A stretch of DNA of 64,000 nt from Noviherbaspirillum_A sp047237965 (GCF_047237965.1 NZ_JBDFLX010000003.1:62001-126000); one strand, 5' to 3'; counted from the first letter of the stretch, positions 19,630 through 28,371 are shown. The notes: a model not told the origin generated them from the sequence alone. Numbers and translations: made by a program.

Positions 19630-19780
19630 TAGTATCAACCATATCCATGTTTAACATACTTATTTAAATGACGTGTAATATTTTAGTATAAAAATTCATT
19701 ATTTGTCCTTTTATTAACTTACGTTGCGCTTATGCTTTAATTGTTGTGAGGCGTGGTGCACGACATTGGAGGCGGAAAAA

Positions 19781-20638
19781 ATGGGAAACTCTATACAGAT
19801 TAAGCATATTGGACTAATTTCCGAAACTAAAAATCTGTCGTTTAGTGAACTAAGCAAAACAAGTGCAGCCTTACAAAAACAAGCAATGCGGGATTTTGGG
19901 CCTATATGGAATATTTATGCAACGGTAGATGCATTTGCGTCTTTGGAAGACGTTCCCATAGATTATTGGCCTATCATTGTTCGTGATGATATTAAGTTTT
20001 CAGGTGCGGCGGGGATACATCTTGACAAGGATGGCGCACCTTTTGCCCTTGTCCAATATTCGCCGGGATGGTCTCTAACAGCGAGCCATGAGTGCCTTGA
20101 GATGTTGGGCGATCCAACAGGAGATATTGTGAGAGCAGGGCAATCACCCAACCCCGAACAAGGACGGGTCAATTTTTTGGTAGAGGTATGTGACCCCTCG
20201 GAGGCAGCAGAATTCAGCTATCAGGTAAACGGTATCGTGGTATCGGACTTCTATACGCCTAATTATTTCGACCCGGTAGCTGCACCAGGGGTGCGCTACA
20301 GTTACAGCGGTGCTATAAGAAAGCCGCGGGAGGTACTGAAAGGTGGATATCTGAGTTGGCATGATCCACAGACTGATCACTGGTATCAGGAAACTTTTTT
20401 TTCAGGGAAAAAATCTGAGTTTCGTGATCTTGGATTGCTTAGCCAAAAGGAAGGAAGCATCCGGACACAAATTTATCGACTGACTCCTGAAGCGCTAAAG
20501 GCCCAAAAAGTCGTACCAAAATCTGAATCTGTCCAGAAAATGATGCTGTCATCGGCTGGGCTAGCAGGTAGCGCTAAGATGGAAGCGTTGCGTAGACAAA
20601 TTGACAACTTGCTGACACTCGGCGAACCTTCGGTATAG
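19781..20638 (+). CDS. Zincin-like hypothetical protein (285 aa)
   Basis: The frame is open from 19724, but ATG 19781 has a clear GGAGGCGG Shine-Dalgarno sequence and starts MGNSIQIKHIGLI. The centre has SLTASHECLEMLGDPTGD, an HE-x2-E-M-L-x-DP signature resembling zincin-type metalloprotease helices, although the second His of a canonical HExxH is absent. A second acidic/aromatic block, VSDFYTPNYFDP, follows about 60 residues later and could supply further ligands. There is no signal peptide. It lies 150 bp after a membrane protein gene and just before a small charged protein. Peptidase activity is a guess from the motif only. Confidence 0.7.
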   Translation: MGNSIQIKHIGLISETKNLSFSELSKTSAALQKQAMRDFGPIWNIYATVDAFASLEDVPIDYWPIIVRDDIKFSGAAGIHLDKDGAPFALVQYSPGWSLTASHECLEMLGDPTGDIVRAGQSPNPEQGRVNFLVEVCDPSEAAEFSYQVNGIVVSDFYTPNYFDPVAAPGVRYSYSGAIRKPREVLKGGYLSWHDPQTDHWYQETFFSGKKSEFRDLGLLSQKEGSIRTQIYRLTPEALKAQKVVPKSESVQKMMLSSAGLAGSAKMEALRRQIDNLLTLGEPSV

Positions 20639-20663
20639 GCAGTAATCTAACCGTGATTACTGC
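20639..20663 (+). promoter_or_regulatory. Perfect 9-bp stem-loop between two genes
   Basis: Arms GCAGTAATC and GATTACTGC enclose a seven-base loop, directly after the stop codon at 20638 and 19 bases before the next start. No T-tract follows on the + strand, so it is more likely an mRNA-stabilising or translational element than a simple terminator. Confidence 0.4.
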
Positions 20664-20682
20664 TTAAAAAATGGGGCTTCCG

Positions 20683-20871
20683 ATGAAAAAGGACGAGGAA
20701 AAAGCACGTCGATCAAAGGCAGAAATGTTGCATAAAAGAATCGAATCGCTGAAAAATTCAGACGAAGCAAGAAAGATTGGGGAAAATTCAGAGACGAAGG
20801 AGACGAGCAACGAAACGCCCGTGGAATTTATCCATCGACGAATGCAGGAACTGGAAAAGAAGAAGGAATAA
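20683..20871 (+). CDS. Small highly charged protein (62 aa)
   Basis: ATG 20683 follows GGGG at seven bases; an ATG at 20671 in the same frame is less well placed. The product starts MKKDEEKARRSK, is rich in Lys/Glu/Arg, probably all helical, and carries two related segments, MLHKRIESLKNS and FIHRRMQELEKK, hinting at an internal repeat or coiled coil. It follows the zincin-like gene by 44 bp and probably shares its transcript. Function is unknown. Confidence 0.6.
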   Translation: MKKDEEKARRSKAEMLHKRIESLKNSDEARKIGENSETKETSNETPVEFIHRRMQELEKKKE

Positions 20872-21841
20872 TAGTCATTTCTTAGGTGATAAAATTTAGG
20901 TGCTTCGGATAGTAACCTTTTGCAAAGTAAATCAAGTTGTCTTCATAGTCAAAAAACGCACCGCAATTCTATTTTGACAATGGTAGGAATGTGGCGTGGA
21001 AACGGCATTGTGTATGTGGCCAGCAATGTGCAAACAGTTTGCAGGCGCGGACCGCCGGTTGTGATGGCAAGCGTTTTAGCAAGTCTTTTAAACTGGTGCG
21101 GACGTGACGGTCGCTGAGCTGGTCGAGTGGTTCAGTCTTATAGTGGCCGCGCCGCATCGGTCGATGGGCAAGCTACCGGCAAACAGCCAGTAGACGCGGA
21201 TTTGGTGAACTCAGCATAATCGCAACTATTGGCTGTTTGCCGGGTGGGATGTGGATGAACATCGCGCGGCAGCGATTTATAGCCCAGTCGGTTCGGAAAA
21301 CTGTACGCCTTTGCTCCCAAAGCTGTCCGGTGTCAAGTATGGCCACAGGTCGCCAAGTTTCCGATAAACCAAGTTGAGCAATTGCTGCCGTAGCAGTTGG
21401 CTGGCGGCAGAGACAATGCCGTTGTTGCAGCCCCTGCCATTTCGAACGAAGTTTTAGCTTAAATAAATGGAGACTTGTTCTTCATCCATCGGTTCGAAGC
21501 GGCATGCTTCCAATTTACATGCCGAAATTAAGCAACGCAAGGTGCCTTTCTCGGACGCTTGCTTATAAGCATACTTCGCATAATCCATTCAATCGGTTCA
21601 GCGATAGATTACCCTGATGGCGATAGGCGAAATGTATCTGCCCTTTGACAACACCGCATTTTAACCATTCGTAGCAGTGTATCGAGGCTCTTACCCTGCC
21701 TAGCTCCTCTTCGACAACTTGCGAATCTAGATCGCTTTAATCGTCATGTTGATTTACTTAAAATCTAAAGACCTCTTCGTTGAGATTTCACAAAGCTGTC
21801 TTTTGATTGAAGAATACGTTTGATTACTTTTGTGACTTTCC
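20872..21841 (+). other. Intergenic region without a supported gene
   Basis: Nearly 1 kb with no convincing gene. It contains an 18-bp inverted repeat with one mismatch (21176-21193 and 21226-21243). The sequence right of it looks like eroded coding DNA and ends at the left terminal repeat of the ISKra4 element. Confidence 0.4.
21176..21243. repeat. 18-bp inverted repeat with 32-bp spacer
   Basis: Left arm CCGGCAAACAGCCAGTAG and right arm CTATTGGCTGTTTGCCGG match at 17 of 18 positions when reversed. It could be a hairpin, an operator pair or a leftover of a mobile element; no flanking gene explains it. Confidence 0.5.
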
Positions 21842-23403
21842 GTAGAGGAGAGCAGTTAAAACCGGAGGCAACCGTTCAGTCAAATTTGGCAGTATATTAT
21901 TGTCTTAAAAACAATAATGGAGACAGTCATGCGGATGGTCATTGAGGCGCGACTTGAAGACAATACTCGCGGTAGTGTACCGATCCGATTGGCTGAATTT
22001 GAACGCGCCGACGGTGAACTGAAGCAGTTGGGGTTGAGCCTGGCCGAAGGAAAAAATCTAGTGCACGAAGCCCAGCGCGCTTTGGTCAACGCCCAAGCGC
22101 ACGGTTTCGTGTCCGCTTCCAAACACTGCCTGCACTGCGGTGCAGCCTTGTCCATCAAAGCCAAGCATACGATCCGATATCGAACGGTTTTCGGTAAGGT
22201 GGCCATCGACAGCCCTCAGCTGCGTGTCTGCAAGTGCAGTCGGGACATGAGCCGCAAGTCATTCACTCCCCTTGCAGCCGCGCTACCGGGACGCCTCAGC
22301 CCGGAACTGGAATACCTTCAGGTCAAGTGGGCAGCGCACCTGCCCTATGCGGTCGCCACTGCCCTCCTGAAGGAAACTTTGCCGGTCGATCAGGCGATCT
22401 CCATCTCTGGGCTCAGGAACTGCGTATGGGCGGTTGGTCAAGAACTGGACCGTGCCACCGAAAGTGCCATTCGCGGTGAACGCGCCTACCCGCCTGCGAA
22501 CAGCAAGGTCAAGATTATTGCCCTGGCGGTGGATTCGGCATGGTTACGCCACCGCCCGTCACAACAGGAACAGGACGAAGCCAAACTGGCGCAGTATTTC
22601 CCGTCAAAAAAGCTTCCGCCCACTGGGCGTCACGTGAATATCATCGCCGGCCGGGCAGTTGGCGACGATGGCAGCTGCAAAGTGTATGGGTACGTCAACC
22701 GGGAAGTGACGTCGGCCGCGACACGCCTTGACCATTTTCTCTCGGAGCAAGGTGCTGCGCCGGACCAAAAGATCACCATCGTCTCCGACGGCGCAGGCGA
22801 ATTCGAAAAAGCGGTCGACGGTTCCCAAAGGCCGTTGACCCGGATTTTAGATTGGTTTCATATCGCGATGAAATTTCGCGCAATCGAGCAATCGGCGCAA
22901 AAGTTTCCTGATCTGGCGGCACCTAACGGGCGCTCAGTACAAGATGAGATCGCATCCGCAAAATGGCTGACGTGGCATGGCAAGGGGGCCGAAGCAGTCG
23001 AAAGACTGAAAAGCGTTCATGACATGATTAGCCTCGCCCCGGAGGACGCGGCGTACAGAGCGCTTTGGTGGAATCTGCGCGGAACGTATTGGTACCTCGA
23101 ATCCAATGCCCAATACTTGGTCAACTATGGATGGCGTTATCGGCGCGGCATGCCGATCAGTAGCAGCATCGCTGAATCGGCGGTCAATGAAGTCGTCAGC
23201 TTGCGTTGCGCGAAAAAGCGGCAGATGCGTTGGACGAATAAGGGGGCACACCTTCTTGTTCAAGTGAGGGTAGCGGTCCTCAACGGCGAACTGAAAATGC
23301 GCAACATGCCTGATCGACGGCGAACATGCACAGAAAACAAGAATGACGATCACTGCCAATGCGTAGCCTAGCGGTGCCTCCGGTTTTGACTGCTCTCCTC
23401 TAC
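21842..23403 (+). mobile_element. Complete ISKra4-family insertion sequence (1562 bp)
   Basis: A 29-bp terminal inverted repeat is seen at 21842-21870 and 23375-23403, identical except for one base (T versus C at position 16). Between them lies a single full-length transposase gene. No clear target duplication flanks it. The right end falls inside an IS6-family transposase remnant, so it inserted into, or recombined next to, that older element. A decayed second copy of the family lies at 42078-42335. Confidence 0.9.
21917..23371 (+). CDS. ISKra4-family transposase (484 aa)
   Basis: The frame fills the element between its inverted repeats. The N-terminal region has a zinc-ribbon-like pair of motifs, HCLHCG and VCKCS, and then a DDE-type core: LAVDSAW, TIVSDGAGEF, and a later acidic residue in SSSIAESAVNEV. 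The motif ILDWFHIAMKFR is typical of this family. The length fits intact family members. An alternative start is ATG 21932 (MRMVIEAR). The frame is undamaged, so it may be active. Confidence 0.9.
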   Translation: METVMRMVIEARLEDNTRGSVPIRLAEFERADGELKQLGLSLAEGKNLVHEAQRALVNAQAHGFVSASKHCLHCGAALSIKAKHTIRYRTVFGKVAIDSPQLRVCKCSRDMSRKSFTPLAAALPGRLSPELEYLQVKWAAHLPYAVATALLKETLPVDQAISISGLRNCVWAVGQELDRATESAIRGERAYPPANSKVKIIALAVDSAWLRHRPSQQEQDEAKLAQYFPSKKLPPTGRHVNIIAGRAVGDDGSCKVYGYVNREVTSAATRLDHFLSEQGAAPDQKITIVSDGAGEFEKAVDGSQRPLTRILDWFHIAMKFRAIEQSAQKFPDLAAPNGRSVQDEIASAKWLTWHGKGAEAVERLKSVHDMISLAPEDAAYRALWWNLRGTYWYLESNAQYLVNYGWRYRRGMPISSSIAESAVNEVVSLRCAKKRQMRWTNKGAHLLVQVRVAVLNGELKMRNMPDRRRTCTENKNDDHCQCVA

Positions 23404-23406
23404 ATT

Positions 23407-24007
23407 GGACGGTCCGGTTGCTGCTTTTGTTGGAAAGGGTCTTCCGAAACCACAAACAGGCGGTTGGTAAAAACTGGCGCATGGATGAGTCATATATCAA
23501 GGTTAAAAGCGTGTGGAAGTACCTCTATCGCGCGGTGGACAAGCAAGGCAGCACCATCGATTTCCTGCTCTCCGCCAAGTGAGACGCATCAACGGCTAGA
23601 TACTTCTTTAGCAAAGCCATGCGGCGCAGTGATGCCCCGGACACAGTGACGGTGGACAAAAGTGGCGCTACCAAAGCAGCGCTCGATCAGCCGAACACAC
23701 AACGAGAACTCGCAATTAAGATTCGGTAAGTGAAGTACCCTAACAATATCGTGGAGCAGGATCAACGTGCCGTCAAATGCGTCACCCGCCCCATGCATGG
23801 TTTTAAATCGTTTCACTCTGTACGATCAGTCTTGGCCGGCACTGAACTCATGTACATGATTCGCAAAGGTCAGCCACGATGGATGGCTGCGATGGCATGT
23901 CGTTTGCCAACAAGTTTTATACGTGGGCAGGACTAGTCCCGTCCAGGGTAAAGTCATATGCTGAAACCGGCACCACTTTGTCTTTAGTTCGCTAACCCGA
24001 CAGAACC
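23407..24007 (+). pseudogene. IS6-family element remnant, truncated at its left by ISKra4
   Basis: From the ISKra4 right end the sequence encodes WTVRLLLLLERVFRNHKQAV, then MDESYIKV and VTVDKSGA and NIVEQDQRAVK, the DDE landmarks of IS6-family transposases. Two in-frame stops interrupt it (after FLLSAK and after AIKIR). It parallels the intact copy at 40348-41019 throughout, and its right-end sequence near 23985-24007 resembles that copy's right terminal repeat. The N-terminal third is missing. Confidence 0.85.
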
Positions 24008-24177
24008 GGTTGGCGGCTGGTGCAAAAAGATTCCACCGGCCTGTTGTCTGCCCGGTACGCGCCGCTTCTGATAGTCGCTTATTTTTGAGAAAACACAATG
24101 AATGTTAGCTGAGATAACATGTAATACTTAACAGTCAAGGTTCCAATTTATTGCGACTGATGCCCGCGGAGGTAAAG

Positions 24178-25509
24178 TTGGCAAAAAAAGTGACGCGGTG
24201 GTCGGCCTCGATCCTGGTAATTCTGTTGGTTGGAGTTATTTGGTACAGGTATCAGCCAATTTCGGTCCCGGATGACGAGTGGATTGCGAAAGCATGGGTA
24301 AAAACCATGCAAAGCTACCAAATTAAGCCAGTGTATCCGCCAACCGAAGATATTCATGTCGGCGATATTTATGGAATCAGAGCAAGACCATCGGTAATCC
24401 AAACTAATAAAAGTGTAGGCGAGACCAAGAAAGAGGCATTGGAAAAGACCTCGGAACAGACCCAGGATAAGACGCCAGAACAGACGCCGGAGAAAAAGGA
24501 TGAATCTATTTTGTGGAATGCTATCAAGATTGACCACGCGTCCTTGGTCTATGAATTGAACAAATATTACAACATGGTGCCGAACGTCACTCAAGACAGC
24601 CACGAAAGTGCTTCGCAGTTGACTGCCTCGAATACAGGGAAAAAAACTTCGGCGCTACCTAAGACTTTCTGGCAAACCAATAATGTCGCATTACTGCCGA
24701 TCATGGTTTTTCCGACCTTTTCCACTAATTCAGCAGATCGGGCGAACGTCTCTGCGGGTCTGTTAGGCAAACTAAGCGGGTGGATGCGACTCTCAGGAAA
24801 TCGTTCCAGCGAAGTGTCGATGCGTATCCAAGAAGGATATACCTATGGGGTGCCTGCAGTGCAGGCATATAACGCGCTGGATACTTATTGCCAAGATAAG
24901 GACTCAGGTAAAAATTGCGACCATTTGTTTGTGAGGGATTTGATCAGCAACTTAAGTGAAAAAAACGTTCCCGACCTGACCAAAGTGGCGATTGTGAGCC
25001 GCGTTTTCTTGGCGAAGCGCATTGAATATAGTTCGTCAGACTCTCGTTTTATTTCGTCGTTTGCAGGAGTCGGCACAAAACTGGACAGCGTTTTGAAAAG
25101 ACAAAATGTGATTCTGCAAAAATGCGGATTGCCAACAATAAAGAATGAAGTTTCTTCGAAAAATAAATTAATCTCGTCAGAAAGCAGTGAGAAGGAGATC
25201 GCGCCGGATCCGGAGGCAGATGCCAAGAACGATCAGTTGGCAAAACAAATCGCAGGGTGCAATCTCGATGAAGCAGAGAAACGCGATATGATTGCAATGC
25301 AGCGCTCACTGCAAGAGGCGATGAATAACATGGCATTTTCTATGCCAAGTCTTTCCCAGAAGGCTGGAATGAAAGAAGATATACAAATCGGCGCCTTATC
25401 GGAAAATAGTATAACGCTTGTGCAAACCTTTGCACGGCCGGTTGTTGTTGGTTACTTATATGTGACGCGTGATACTAACGTCGTAAATAATGTCCAGGAA
25501 AAGAAATGA
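24178..25509 (+). CDS. Membrane-anchored hypothetical protein (443 aa)
   Basis: An upstream ATG exists at 24160, but TTG 24178 follows GGAGG by five bases and gives MAKKVTRWSAS; this is the preferred start. One transmembrane helix (about residues 8-24, ILVILLVGVIW) is followed by a large, presumably periplasmic domain with a Thr/Glu/Lys/Pro-rich linker near residue 100. The remainder is helical with several cysteines (TYCQDKDSGKNCD, QKCGL, AGCNL). The stop codon overlaps the start of the next gene (ATGA at 25506-25509), implying translational coupling with the small lipoprotein-like gene. No family is recognised. Confidence 0.7.
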   Translation: MAKKVTRWSASILVILLVGVIWYRYQPISVPDDEWIAKAWVKTMQSYQIKPVYPPTEDIHVGDIYGIRARPSVIQTNKSVGETKKEALEKTSEQTQDKTPEQTPEKKDESILWNAIKIDHASLVYELNKYYNMVPNVTQDSHESASQLTASNTGKKTSALPKTFWQTNNVALLPIMVFPTFSTNSADRANVSAGLLGKLSGWMRLSGNRSSEVSMRIQEGYTYGVPAVQAYNALDTYCQDKDSGKNCDHLFVRDLISNLSEKNVPDLTKVAIVSRVFLAKRIEYSSSDSRFISSFAGVGTKLDSVLKRQNVILQKCGLPTIKNEVSSKNKLISSESSEKEIAPDPEADAKNDQLAKQIAGCNLDEAEKRDMIAMQRSLQEAMNNMAFSMPSLSQKAGMKEDIQIGALSENSITLVQTFARPVVVGYLYVTRDTNVVNNVQEKK

Positions 25510-25933
25510 CTACTGCTCGTTTATCCATCGGATTGAAAGAAGTGGCGATGGTTTGCGGAACTGCCTTCTCCCTTTCCGCCTGTGTCCCGTCCTCATCGCC
25601 GCACGCTGTAGGAACGCCTCACAAGCGCTGTCTTCAAAGGGTGCCTCAATAGTTACTACTCCAGCGCCGCCACAAGCTTCTGCAGGAAGTCTTGATCCAA
25701 ATTGTATTGAGGAACAAAGAAAACTAGGAAATCCGTATCCTCAACGGGTGTGCGGCCCACGCACTGTTGGTGACGGTACAAGTGTTCCTGTGGGCCACGC
25801 CCCAACCGCGATACCGGTGTTTCGTCCGCCGTCTCCGGCGGCCCCTGGCACTCGAGGGCAACCCATACATCTGGAAATAAGACAACCAGACCGGATTCAA
25901 CGCGAGACCACGGAGCAAAGAATCGGGCGCTAA
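25506..25933 (+). pseudogene. Small lipoprotein gene with a frameshift, paralogue of 26008-26346
   Basis: ATG 25506 overlaps the previous stop (ATGA). The first frame gives MTTARLSIGLKEVAMV followed by a lipobox-like LSAC, then stops after about 49 codons. Another frame, open through the same region to 25933, carries the conserved part with NCIEEQRKLGNPYPQRVC and a Pro-rich tail. The neighbour at 26008 has the same order in a single frame (MTTTRLSV..., GNPYPKRGC), so this copy probably suffered an indel between about 25590 and 25660. Programmed frameshifting or a sequence error cannot be excluded. Confidence 0.65.
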
Positions 25934-25934
25934 C

Positions 25935-25952
25935 CAGCCGTTTTCGCGGCTG
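25935..25952 (+). promoter_or_regulatory. 6-bp GC stem-loop after the frameshifted gene
   Basis: CAGCCG and CGGCTG enclose TTTTCG just after the stop codon. There is no strong T-tract, so it is a weak terminator candidate or a processing hairpin. Confidence 0.3.
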
Positions 25953-26007
25953 ACTGTCATTAATTATTATATGCCGCTAGAAAGATTGAGACTGCAGGAG
26001 AAGAGAA

Positions 26008-26346
26008 ATGACTACTACTCGATTGTCTGTTCGCCTCATAAAAGTAACAATGGTCCACGGAAGCGCCTTCTTCTTTTCAACCCTGGCAAGCTTCTCTGTG
26101 GCGGAGACTGCACCGCTTGCTGCCGCAAACTCTTATCAAGATTGTGTGGATCGACATAGGAAGGAAGGAAACCCATACCCTAAAAGAGGGTGCTTGCCGC
26201 ACCAGGAGCCACGCCCCGTTGTCGTGGATAACCCGACCCCGGGTGCGGGCAGGCCGGCCTCCAGCGGCGATGGCGTGCCAGTGGTTCCTTCCGATCGGCA
26301 AACGCCAATACGGCGTGAAATGAGGCAGCAAGGAATCCAGCGTTAG
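26008..26346 (+). CDS. Small exported protein (112 aa), paralogue of the preceding gene
   Basis: ATG 26008 follows AGGAGAAG. The N-terminus MTTTRLSVRLIKVTMV plus a hydrophobic stretch (AFFFSTLASFSVA) looks like a signal peptide with possible cleavage near SVA-E. The mature part has two cysteines, one in the motif GNPYPKRGC shared with the upstream paralogue (GNPYPQRVC), and a Pro/Arg-rich disordered tail. The two genes are a tandem duplication behind the membrane-anchored protein at 24178, so the three probably work together at the envelope. No known family. Confidence 0.65.
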   Translation: MTTTRLSVRLIKVTMVHGSAFFFSTLASFSVAETAPLAAANSYQDCVDRHRKEGNPYPKRGCLPHQEPRPVVVDNPTPGAGRPASSGDGVPVVPSDRQTPIRREMRQQGIQR

Positions 26347-26454
26347 CATTGCATGCGCATTCGTGTAAGCGGCAAGCCATAGGGAAGGCCAGCTCAGCCG
26401 AGACGGCGCTGCCCTAGCTATGCGTCCAGCCACTGTGCCGAGGCTGGCAGAATC

Positions 26455-26475
26455 GCAAACCGAATTTCGGTTTGC
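26455..26475. promoter_or_regulatory. 21-bp perfect palindrome upstream of the tyrosinase promoter
   Basis: Arms GCAAACCGAA and TTCGGTTTGC flank a single central T. It lies about 35 bp upstream of the -24 element of the sigma-54-type promoter at 26498. It may be an operator or activator site, although it differs from the palindromes upstream of the operon at 40 kb. Confidence 0.5.
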
Positions 26476-26497
26476 TAACTTGGCTGACACTCCCACT

Positions 26498-26513
26498 TTG
26501 GCACGTTCGATGC
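26498..26513 (+). promoter_or_regulatory. Sigma-54 type (-24/-12) promoter for the tyrosinase operon
   Basis: TTGGCACGTTCGATGC has the -24 element TGGCACG and a -12 GC with exactly ten bases between the GG (26500-26501) and GC (26512-26513). The -12 element reads ATGC instead of the consensus TTGC. Predicted transcription start is near 26525. A gene for a sigma-54 activator lies 2.5 kb downstream. Confidence 0.6.
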
Positions 26514-26521
26514 CGTTACGG

Positions 26522-26558
26522 GTGTGCGGGCCATTCCATTGGGCAATGGCCCGCACAC
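26522..26558 (+). promoter_or_regulatory. 14-bp perfect stem-loop at the start of the tyrosinase leader
   Basis: GTGTGCGGGCCATT pairs perfectly with AATGGCCCGCACAC around a nine-base loop. It begins at the predicted transcription start of the promoter at 26498 and would form the 5' end of a leader about 270 nt long. It may stabilise the message or regulate it; no T-tract follows. Confidence 0.5.
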
Positions 26559-26797
26559 AGAGGCCCCGCTGTCTCATCGTGGCAATGGTAATCCTGGATC
26601 GATCCCGAAGAATCTGCATGAATGAGACGACATGATTCGTGCATGGACAACAACCGAGGTTGAGCTTTCTCAAAGCTGCCTGCGTACGCAGCGATAGGGT
26701 CCAGTTAGGCAATCGTTAATTCATGCACGTTCCTGCATTTTTCAAATGCAGCTTGCTTTTGTTGCAATCACCGTTGGTCCATTCTAATAAGCCACTC

Positions 26798-28351
26798 ATG
26801 AGCATCAGTCGTCGGCATTTTCTAATGGGTAGTGCAAGCGCAGCAACTGGCTTGTGGACTCAAACCGGCAATACCCAAATGCCCCCCACGCCGAAGCCCG
26901 TTCTGCGTGTAAGTGGAACGTCTCTACCCGCCAGCCACAGGGTGCTGCAAAGCTATCGGCGCGCCATTACTGCCATGAAAGCGCTGCCTTCCGGTGATCG
27001 CCGCAATTGGGTCCGAATGGCTACAGTGCACCTGGATCACTGCGCTCACCGCAATTGGTATTTCTTGCCATGGCGTCGCGCCTACTCACTGTCATTCGAG
27101 CGGGTGTGCCGGCAGATGTCCGGCGACGATGAATTTCGCTTGCCATATTGGGACTGGAGTCAAAATCCACAGATGCCTGTCACGTTTGCAATGCCAACCT
27201 TTGATGGGAAGCCAAATCCTCTGTATTTGCCGTTTGATCCCGAGGGCGGTGTCCCCGACGACCCCAATACAGCACCGTACAGGATGCGGCGCCCCAATGA
27301 AGTGCTGCTCAATGCTGCCGTGCGTCCGCAGGTGATCGCTAATATTTTGCAGGAAGCGGACTTTGAGTTGTTTGCCAGCAGTCGCCCACCAGGCCAGACG
27401 AATTTGAGTCAGCAATGGGGACGGGCGCCGGGAAGTCAGGGGGCGTTGGAAAGTTTGCCGCATAACACAGTGCACGGATGGATTAATGGCACTATGGGCG
27501 CTTTTCTGTCGCCGCTTGATCCGTTATTTTGGCTGCATCATGCCAATATTGACCGTCTTTGGGATGCTTGGCTACGTCCCCCTGCATTTCTCAATCCAAC
27601 CAATGCCCTGTGGAGAAACTTCCAGTTTGTCGACCATTTTGTGAATGCAGCCGGTGCACCCTGGAATCCGCTGGTGCGGGATCTTCTTGATATACAGCCC
27701 CTTGGTTACCGCTACCCCAAGGTGCTCGCTGCTAATCCACTACAGAGAAGCCTGTCGTCCTCCGCAGTGGCGATTGAGCCTGTTCTCCCGGCCATTCCGC
27801 TTGCACAACTGGCGTTTCGATCCAGCACACTACCTGCTAACACGGTGGCCACGACTAATCAACCGGTCGCTGTTCCCCTACAGCTGTCAGGTACGGCCGA
27901 AGAAACAACGGCGCGCGCGCTGCGCATCGTTCCTACAACGCGTGGCACAGGCGCCGGTGCTACCACGCAGCCGGGCATTGCAGGCCGCGTCATTGCTACG
28001 GTTGAAACAGAGCTGCTGGAAGGGCCTTCACCAGCTGTACGCGTTTTTCTGAGCTGCCCTTATTTGAGCGCTGATACCCCGGACAGCGACCCGCATTACG
28101 TAGCCACCTATTCCTTCTTCCCATCAAGGAAGCACAGCACCGCAACAGAACAGCCCATGGGCAGCAACCACACGATGGAGCCTGGCGTGAGAACGACGAT
28201 TGACCTCACTCGCACCCTGGCCACGCTACGAGAGGCCGGCAGAACGCCAGAAAGGCGGCTCGAATTGCAGATGTTGCCCGTCCCGCTACAGGAAGCTGCT
28301 GGCGCGTCAGCATCGGTGCGCGTACGATCTGTACAAGTTGCCGCGAGCTAA
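26798..28351 (+). CDS. Tyrosinase-family protein with Tat-like signal and altered CuA site (517 aa)
   Basis: The frame opens at 26723, but ATG 26798 gives MSISRRHFLMGSASAATG, a twin-arginine signal that suits a cofactor protein exported folded. The CuB site is canonical: HNTVHGWING and DPLFWLHHANIDRLW. The CuA region reads HLDHCAHRNWYFLPWRRAY; in the family the last motif is normally LPWHR, so one CuA histidine is replaced by Arg (residue 93 from this start, codon CGT at 27074-27076, one transition from CAT). The C-terminal 200 residues form a beta domain like the C-terminal domain of polyphenol oxidases. A small secreted protein gene follows 20 bp later. Oxidase activity is doubtful unless another ligand compensates. 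Confidence 0.85.
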   Translation: MSISRRHFLMGSASAATGLWTQTGNTQMPPTPKPVLRVSGTSLPASHRVLQSYRRAITAMKALPSGDRRNWVRMATVHLDHCAHRNWYFLPWRRAYSLSFERVCRQMSGDDEFRLPYWDWSQNPQMPVTFAMPTFDGKPNPLYLPFDPEGGVPDDPNTAPYRMRRPNEVLLNAAVRPQVIANILQEADFELFASSRPPGQTNLSQQWGRAPGSQGALESLPHNTVHGWINGTMGAFLSPLDPLFWLHHANIDRLWDAWLRPPAFLNPTNALWRNFQFVDHFVNAAGAPWNPLVRDLLDIQPLGYRYPKVLAANPLQRSLSSSAVAIEPVLPAIPLAQLAFRSSTLPANTVATTNQPVAVPLQLSGTAEETTARALRIVPTTRGTGAGATTQPGIAGRVIATVETELLEGPSPAVRVFLSCPYLSADTPDSDPHYVATYSFFPSRKHSTATEQPMGSNHTMEPGVRTTIDLTRTLATLREAGRTPERRLELQMLPVPLQEAAGASASVRVRSVQVAAS

Positions 28352-28371
28352 AATTGAAGGGGTTTTAAAAT

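Noticed and set aside
26077..26712. 211-codon minus-strand frame over the tyrosinase upstream region
   Set aside because: It covers the 112-aa exported protein gene antisense and runs through the palindromes and promoter; composition is not protein-like.
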